DNA from: an uncultured Oscillibacter sp.
GTDB taxonomy: Bacteria > Bacillota > Clostridia > Oscillospirales > Oscillospiraceae
Direction of reading: 5' to 3'
Assembly (NCBI RefSeq): GCF_910587525.1
Contig: NZ_CAJULS010000087.1
Location: forward strand, 1 to 10,515
Length of the DNA stretch: 10,515 bases
The notes beneath the pieces are model-generated. The model did no database searches. It had not been told where the DNA came from and was given only the letters and a program-made list of their open reading frames with translations. Position numbers and translations under genes: made by a program. Each line of letters begins with the position of its first letter. Position 1 is the first letter of the stretch. Below, piece after piece: positions 7,150 to 10,515 of this stretch.

Positions 7150-7188
7150 GCAGATAGCCGGCGCTTGATTTGATTATCTGCTTTTTTT
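7150..7188 (+). terminator. Orphan terminator-like hairpin in the mgtC-csoR intergenic region
   Basis: GCAGATA (7150-7156) and TATCTGC (7175-7181) flank an 18-nt GC-rich loop and are followed by seven Ts, so the polarity is plus. No plus-strand gene lies upstream to be terminated. Two weaker elements precede it: CTAAAATTTTAG at 7106-7117, and CGTTT/AAACG at 7119-7132 followed by six Ts. The rest of the 7057-7303 gap is very AT-rich (13 of 60 bases are G or C in 7081-7140) and shows no gene. Confidence 0.6.
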
Positions 7189-7303
7189 GCCTGAAAAAAT
7201 AATGATATTTGGAAAAAATTTTACAGTTATTAGTATCGCAAACGTTGACATAAAGGGAGCGGATATTTTTTACACTGACGGGAACGTTCTCAACAAAGGG
7301 TAC

Positions 7304-7332
7304 TTGACAAATACCCGGAGGGGGTATATGAT
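7304..7332 (+). promoter_or_regulatory. Copper operon promoter
   Basis: TTGACA at 7304-7309 and TATGAT at 7327-7332 are separated by exactly 17 nt, a near-consensus housekeeping promoter. The spacer is almost entirely occupied by a CsoR-type operator, so repressor binding should block RNA polymerase directly. Confidence 0.88.
7311..7327 (+). promoter_or_regulatory. CsoR-type operator 1
   Basis: ATACCCGGAGGGGGTAT: arms ATACCC and GGGTAT around a 5-nt G-rich centre. The G/C-tract flanked by AT pairs is the form known for CsoR operators. It fills the -35/-10 spacer. Confidence 0.8.
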
Positions 7333-7336
7333 AAAA

Positions 7337-7353
7337 ATACCCCATGGGGGTAT
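7337..7353 (+). promoter_or_regulatory. CsoR-type operator 2
   Basis: ATACCCCATGGGGGTAT is a perfect 7-bp inverted repeat around ATG. Its centre is 26 bp from that of operator 1 and it covers the expected transcription start. A second CsoR tetramer here could tighten repression. Confidence 0.8.
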
Positions 7354-7374
7354 ATTTGGAGCGGAGGCACGGCA

Positions 7375-7677
7375 ATGGAATCTCAAAACTGCGACTGCCA
7401 TAAGACAAAGACGCGTTCTCCGGAGGAATATAAGTGTCTGATTCACCGGCTCAACCGGATCGAAGGCCAGATCCGGGGAATCCGGGGAATGGTGGAAAAG
7501 AGCGCCTATTGTCCGGACATCCTGGCCCAGGTGGCCGCCGCCAACGCGGCGCTGAACGCTTTCAGCCGGGAGTTGCTGGCGGAGCACATCCGCACCTGTG
7601 TGGCCCGGGATGTACGGGAGGGCAGGGAGGAGACTCTGGACGAGCTGGTGGCCACGATCCAAAAGCTGATGAAGTGA
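7375..7677 (+). CDS. csoR: Copper-sensing transcriptional repressor CsoR
   Basis: A 100-residue DUF156/CsoR-family repressor, of usual length and all helical. The Cu(I) ligand set C-x-H-C of the family is present as Cys46 (AYCPDI), His71 and Cys75 (LLAEHIRTCV). HRLNRIEGQIRGIRGMVE matches the conserved first helix with its basic DNA-contacting face. The N-terminal tail carries extra potential ligands (Cys6, Cys8, His9) and there is another Cys at 21. The start ATG at 7375 has GGAGG (7363-7367) 7 nt upstream. It is the first gene after a promoter with two CsoR-type operators and lies 49 nt before copA, so it is autoregulated. Cu(I) binding should release the DNA and induce export. The family also has Ni-, sulfide- and formaldehyde-responsive members, but the ligands and neighbour point to copper. 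Confidence 0.96.
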   Translation: MESQNCDCHKTKTRSPEEYKCLIHRLNRIEGQIRGIRGMVEKSAYCPDILAQVAAANAALNAFSRELLAEHIRTCVARDVREGREETLDELVATIQKLMK

Positions 7678-7715
7678 CAGAACTTACATGCGGCGTATGC
7701 CGGAATGGCATGTGC

Positions 7716-7722
7716 GGGGAGG
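7716..7722 (+). promoter_or_regulatory. Ribosome binding site that fixes the copA start
   Basis: GGGGAGG lies 4 nt before ATG 7727, and the metal-binding domain begins directly after. The in-frame ATG at 7688 has no such site and would add 13 residues unlike the family. The csoR-copA gap also holds a small hairpin, ATGCC/GGCAT at 7697-7711, just upstream. Confidence 0.75.
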
Positions 7723-7726
7723 AATT

Positions 7727-10237
7727 ATGGAACAATATAATATTAATGGTATGAGCTGTGCCGCCTGCTCTGCCCGGGTGGAAAAGGCGGTCTCCAAGGT
7801 GCCGGGTGTCACGTCCTGCTCCGTGAGCCTTTTAACGAACTCCATGGGTGTAGAGGGCAGCGCCTCCGCCGGGGAGATTATCCGGGCGGTGGAGGAGGCG
7901 GGGTACGGCGCCTCACCCAAGGGCGCGGGCAGGCAGGCCGTCTCCCCCTCGGAGACGGAGGAGGCCCTGCGGGATCATGAGACCCCGGTTTTAAAACGCC
8001 GGCTGATCTGGTCTTTGAGTTTTCTACTGGTTCTGATGTATTTCTCCATGGGGCATATGATGTGGAACTGGCCGGTTCCGGCGTTTTTCCATGGGAATCA
8101 TGTGGCTATGGGGCTTTTGCAGATGCTTTTGACTGTGGCGGTCATGGTTATCAACCAGAAGTTTTTTGTCAGTGGCTTCAAGAGCCTGTGGCACAGGGCT
8201 CCGAACATGGACACCCTGGTGGCCCTGGGTTCTGCGGCGGCCTTTGTCTACAGCACTTACGCTCTGTTTGCCATGACAGACGCCCAGGTGCGGGGAGATA
8301 TGGCCGCGGTGATGGACTACATGATGGAGTTTTACTTCGAGTCCGCTGCTATGATCCTGGCCCTGATTACCGTGGGCAAGATGCTGGAGGCCCGGTCCAA
8401 GGGCCGGACCACCGATGCCCTGAAGGGGCTGATGAAGCTGGCCCCCAAGACCGCCGTGGTGGAGCGGGATGGACAGGAGACGGAAATTCCCGTTGAACAG
8501 GTGCGCAGGGATGATATTTTCGTCGTCCGTCCCGGTGAGAATATCCCGGTAGACGGCGTGGTGGTTGAGGGCGCAAGCGCTGTCAGCGAAGCCGCATTGA
8601 CGGGCGAGAGCGTCCCGGTGGATAAGTCCCGGGGGGACAGCGTGTCCGCCGCTACGGTGAACCAATCCGGCTTTCTCAAGTGCCGGGCCACCCGGGTGGG
8701 GGAGGACACTACACTCTCCCAGATTATCCAGATGGTCAGCGATGCGGCGGCCACCAAGGCCCCCATTGCCAAGATCGCCGATCGGGTCTCCGGCGTGTTT
8801 GTTCCGGCGGTTATCACCATTGCAGCCGTTACTACCGTTGTCTGGCTGCTGCTGGGAGAGAGCGTGGGTTTCTCCCTGGCCAGGGGGATCTCTGTGCTGG
8901 TAATCTCCTGTCCCTGCGCTTTGGGCCTGGCCACCCCGGTGGCTATCATGGTGGGCAACGGCATGGGGGCCAGAAACGGCATTCTCTTTAAGACCGCCGC
9001 GTCTCTGGAGACTGCGGGGCGGACAGAGATCGTAGCGCTGGACAAAACCGGCACCATCACCCAGGGAGAGCCCCGGGTGACGGACATCCTTCCGGCAGAG
9101 GGACTGAGCGAGGCAGAGCTGCTGAGACTTGCCGGTGCGCTGGAGTGGAAGAGTGAACATCCCCTGGCCAAAGCCATCCTGGAAAAGGCCCGGGAGGAGG
9201 GGCTCCCGGCGGAGGAGGTTACGGATTTCCAGGCCCTGCCGGGGAACGGCCTCACCGCACGGTGGGGCGGCGCTGTGCTCAGCGGCGGCAATCTTGGCTT
9301 TATCAGCGCCCGGGCCGCCGTGCCCCAGGAATTTCAGGCTAGGGCTGAAGCCCTGGCCGCCCAGGGCAGAACGCCGCTGTTTTTCAGCCGGGACGGCGAA
9401 CTTTTGGGTATCATCGCTGTGGCGGACGTTATTAAGGAGGACAGTCCCCAGGCAGTGCGGGAGCTGCGGAATATGGGCATCCGGGTGGTGATGCTCACCG
9501 GCGACAACCAGCGGACCGCCGACGCCATCGGCGCCCAGGCCGGGGTGGACGAGGTCATCGCCGGGGTTCTGCCTGACGGCAAGGAGAGCGTGATCCGGAG
9601 CTTGAAAAAGCAGGGGAGGGTAGCTATGGTGGGCGACGGCATCAACGACGCCCCGGCCCTGACCCGGGCGGACACCGGCATTGCCATCGGCGCGGGAACG
9701 GACGTGGCCATTGACGCGGCGGACGTAGTGCTGATGAAGAGCCGACTCTCCGACGTGCCTGCCGCCATCCGGCTGAGCCGGGCCACCCTGCGGAATATCC
9801 ATCAGAATCTCTTTTGGGCGTTTTTCTACAACACAATCGGTATTCCCCTGGCAGCAGGGCTTTTCATTCCCCTGGGGCTGACGCTGAACCCCATGTTTGG
9901 CGCGGCGGCCATGAGCCTCTCCAGTTTCTGTGTGGTCTCCAACGCCCTGCGGCTGAATCTCTTTGACATTCGGGACGCGGGCCGGGATAAAAAATTCAAA
10001 GTAAGACACAAGGAGGAAGCGAAAACCATGGAAAAGACAATGAAAATTGAGGGTATGATGTGCGGACACTGCGAGGCCCGGGTAAAAAAGGCCCTGGAGG
10101 CTCTGCCGGAGGTGGCGGAGGCCAACGTCAGCCACGAGAGCGGCACCGCTGTAGTGACGCTGTCCGGTGAGATCTCCGACGCGGCGCTGAAAAAGGCCGT
10201 GGAGGATCAGGATTACCAGGTCACCGGGATTCAGTGA
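7727..10237 (+). CDS. copA: Cu(I)-exporting P1B-type ATPase CopA with a C-terminal CopZ-like domain
   Basis: An 836-residue P1B-1 copper ATPase that uses ATP to move Cu(I) out across the membrane. In order: an N-terminal HMA domain with Cys11-Ala-Ala-Cys14; eight expected membrane segments; the membrane metal site Cys395-Pro-Cys397; the phosphorylation site Asp439 in DKTGT; the nucleotide-binding His478-Pro479 (SEHPLAKAI); TGD at 591-593; GDGINDAP from 636; and MSLSS at 729-733 in the last membrane helix. Most CopA proteins end soon after that. Here the frame continues through a basic linker into a complete second HMA domain (GMMCGHC, Cys779 and Cys782). That domain has its own AGGAGG and ATG at 10028, so it looks like a copZ gene joined in frame to copA. 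It is the second gene of the csoR operon and ends 8 nt before a terminator stem. Confidence 0.97.
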   Translation: MEQYNINGMSCAACSARVEKAVSKVPGVTSCSVSLLTNSMGVEGSASAGEIIRAVEEAGYGASPKGAGRQAVSPSETEEALRDHETPVLKRRLIWSLSFLLVLMYFSMGHMMWNWPVPAFFHGNHVAMGLLQMLLTVAVMVINQKFFVSGFKSLWHRAPNMDTLVALGSAAAFVYSTYALFAMTDAQVRGDMAAVMDYMMEFYFESAAMILALITVGKMLEARSKGRTTDALKGLMKLAPKTAVVERDGQETEIPVEQVRRDDIFVVRPGENIPVDGVVVEGASAVSEAALTGESVPVDKSRGDSVSAATVNQSGFLKCRATRVGEDTTLSQIIQMVSDAAATKAPIAKIADRVSGVFVPAVITIAAVTTVVWLLLGESVGFSLARGISVLVISCPCALGLATPVAIMVGNGMGARNGILFKTAASLETAGRTEIVALDKTGTITQGEPRVTDILPAEGLSEAELLRLAGALEWKSEHPLAKAILEKAREEGLPAEEVTDFQALPGNGLTARWGGAVLSGGNLGFISARAAVPQEFQARAEALAAQGRTPLFFSRDGELLGIIAVADVIKEDSPQAVRELRNMGIRVVMLTGDNQRTADAIGAQAGVDEVIAGVLPDGKESVIRSLKKQGRVAMVGDGINDAPALTRADTGIAIGAGTDVAIDAADVVLMKSRLSDVPAAIRLSRATLRNIHQNLFWAFFYNTIGIPLAAGLFIPLGLTLNPMFGAAAMSLSSFCVVSNALRLNLFDIRDAGRDKKFKVRHKEEAKTMEKTMKIEGMMCGHCEARVKKALEALPEVAEANVSHESGTAVVTLSGEISDAALKKAVEDQDYQVTGIQ
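10028..10237 (+). CDS. Possible free CopZ-like copper chaperone from an internal start in copA
   Basis: In the same frame as copA, ATG 10028 is preceded by AGGAGG (10011-10016) at 11-nt spacing and would give a 69-residue protein, the normal size for CopZ. It is a full HMA/ferredoxin-like fold: MxCGHC metal site at Cys12 and Cys15, with the family ending in AVEDQDYQVTGI. CopZ chaperones hand Cu(I) to CopA and to copper-sensing regulators. Whether it is made separately from the fused form cannot be told from sequence; spacing is slightly long but the site is strong and otherwise unexplained inside a coding region. Confidence 0.5.
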   Translation: MEKTMKIEGMMCGHCEARVKKALEALPEVAEANVSHESGTAVVTLSGEISDAALKKAVEDQDYQVTGIQ

Positions 10238-10245
10238 TTTTGCGG

Positions 10246-10272
10246 AAAAAGACTGGAGAAATCCGGTCTTTT
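10246..10272 (+). terminator. Intrinsic terminator of the copper operon
   Basis: GACTGGA (10251-10257), a GAAA tetraloop and TCCGGTC (10262-10268) form a 7-bp stem with one G:T pair. It is flanked by five As and four Ts that can extend the helix, and sits immediately after the copA stop. Confidence 0.85.
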
Positions 10273-10282
10273 CCATTTTCTC

Positions 10283-10311
10283 TTGTAAAATGCAGCGTTG
10301 TGTGTTATAGT
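10283..10311 (+). promoter_or_regulatory. Promoter for a gene beyond the right edge
   Basis: TTGTAA (10283-10288) and TATAGT (10306-10311) at 17-nt spacing form a good promoter just after the copper operon terminator. The start would be near 10318. Confidence 0.6.
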
Positions 10312-10319
10312 CAACACAC
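10300..10319 (+). promoter_or_regulatory. Inverted repeat over the -10 box, likely operator
   Basis: GTGTGTT and AACACAC form a perfect 7-bp inverted repeat around ATAGTC, covering the -10 hexamer. The position suggests a repressor site; the regulator cannot be named from the sequence. Confidence 0.5.
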
Positions 10320-10321
10320 TG

Positions 10322-10348
10322 GATAAAGAATTATTTTGATTCTTTATC
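10322..10348 (+). repeat. 10-bp perfect inverted repeat in the downstream leader
   Basis: GATAAAGAAT (10322-10331) and ATTCTTTATC (10339-10348) flank the 7-nt TATTTTG. It starts only a few nucleotides after the expected transcription start, so it is either a 5' RNA hairpin or a second operator. No T run follows. Confidence 0.6.
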
Positions 10349-10515
10349 AGATCATTGGCGCGGGGGCCGATGCTGGCCGCAGAGCGGTTCCTGTGCTTCA
10401 TAGTGTTATGGGCACGGACAAGGTCCGTCCGGCAGAACTTCGGCCCGCTGGCTGAAAAATCAGCAGATTCCGGATTTTGGGGTGTGTTGGCCATAAAGTA
10501 ACGAAAGAGTAAGAA
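10349..10515 (+). other. Structured GC-rich leader, no recognised gene
   Basis: This stretch holds several small hairpins: ATTGGC/GCCGAT (10354-10371), CCGC/GCGG (10377-10387), ACGGAC/GTCCGT (10414-10428) and GCTGA/TCAGC (10451-10464). It could be a structured 5' leader of the next gene. I do not recognise a known riboswitch class. A 43-codon frame, ATG 10370 to TAA 10499-10501, is present but lacks a convincing ribosome site. Confidence 0.4.

Noticed and set aside
7106..7408. A 100-codon minus-strand frame across the copper promoter
   Set aside because: It spans both CsoR-type operators and the promoter, has AT-rich low-complexity composition and no ribosome site.
8024..10276. A 750-codon open frame on the minus strand opposite copA
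   Set aside because: It is the antisense of a clear, motif-rich CopA gene in GC-rich DNA; it has no domain logic, is rich in His/Gly/Pro, and lacks a ribosome site.

Overview
The window looks like chromosomal DNA from a gut-type Clostridia bacterium, probably Oscillospirales/Oscillospiraceae. This is an inference from the mix of features: a secreted protein ending in three SLH domains, a tandem glycine riboswitch before an AGCS transporter, a CsoR-CopA-CopZ copper module of clostridial type, strong GGAGG ribosome sites, and GC-rich genes separated by very AT-rich intergenic DNA. No rRNA, tRNA or CRISPR array is visible.

Layout. (1) 1-3024, plus: the 3' part of a large cell-surface protein. 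It has the rest of a signal peptide, two beta-helix/carbohydrate-binding-like units, a Pro/Ser linker, a divergent InlB-type repeat and three SLH domains, followed by a hairpin terminator. (2) About 3101-3460, plus: the C-terminal remnant of a large serine recombinase, a scar of a former mobile element. (3) 3569-5320, minus: one transcription unit with promoter, tandem glycine riboswitch, intrinsic terminator and an AGCS Na+/alanine-glycine symporter. (4) 5377-7056, minus: promoter, a roughly 140-nt structured leader, two adjacent MgtC/SapB-family membrane proteins and a strong terminator. (5) 7057-7303: a very AT-rich intergenic region with three stacked hairpin/T-run elements. (6) 7304-10272, plus: a copper-resistance operon with a promoter carrying two CsoR-type operators, csoR, and copA with a CopZ-like domain fused at its C terminus, then a terminator. 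(7) 10283-10515, plus: a promoter with an inverted repeat across its -10 box and a structured GC-rich leader for a gene beyond the window.

How the genes work together. In the copper operon, CsoR should release the promoter when it binds Cu(I), allowing CopA to export copper. The fused CopZ-like domain, which also has its own ribosome site and ATG, could deliver Cu(I). The glycine unit is a self-contained RNA-controlled transporter. A 9-nt complementarity between the aptamer-2 P1 strand and the terminator 5' arm suggests that glycine turns it off. The other units have no evident functional link to each other.

Most of the window is made of known families. The points most worth a second look are the copA/copZ junction (internal ribosome site plus an A6 tract one base away from a split-gene arrangement), the riboswitch switching model and the hairpin inserted in aptamer 1, the orphan hairpin/T-run cluster at 7106-7188, the tandem MgtC paralogues, and the unexplained structured leader at the right edge.
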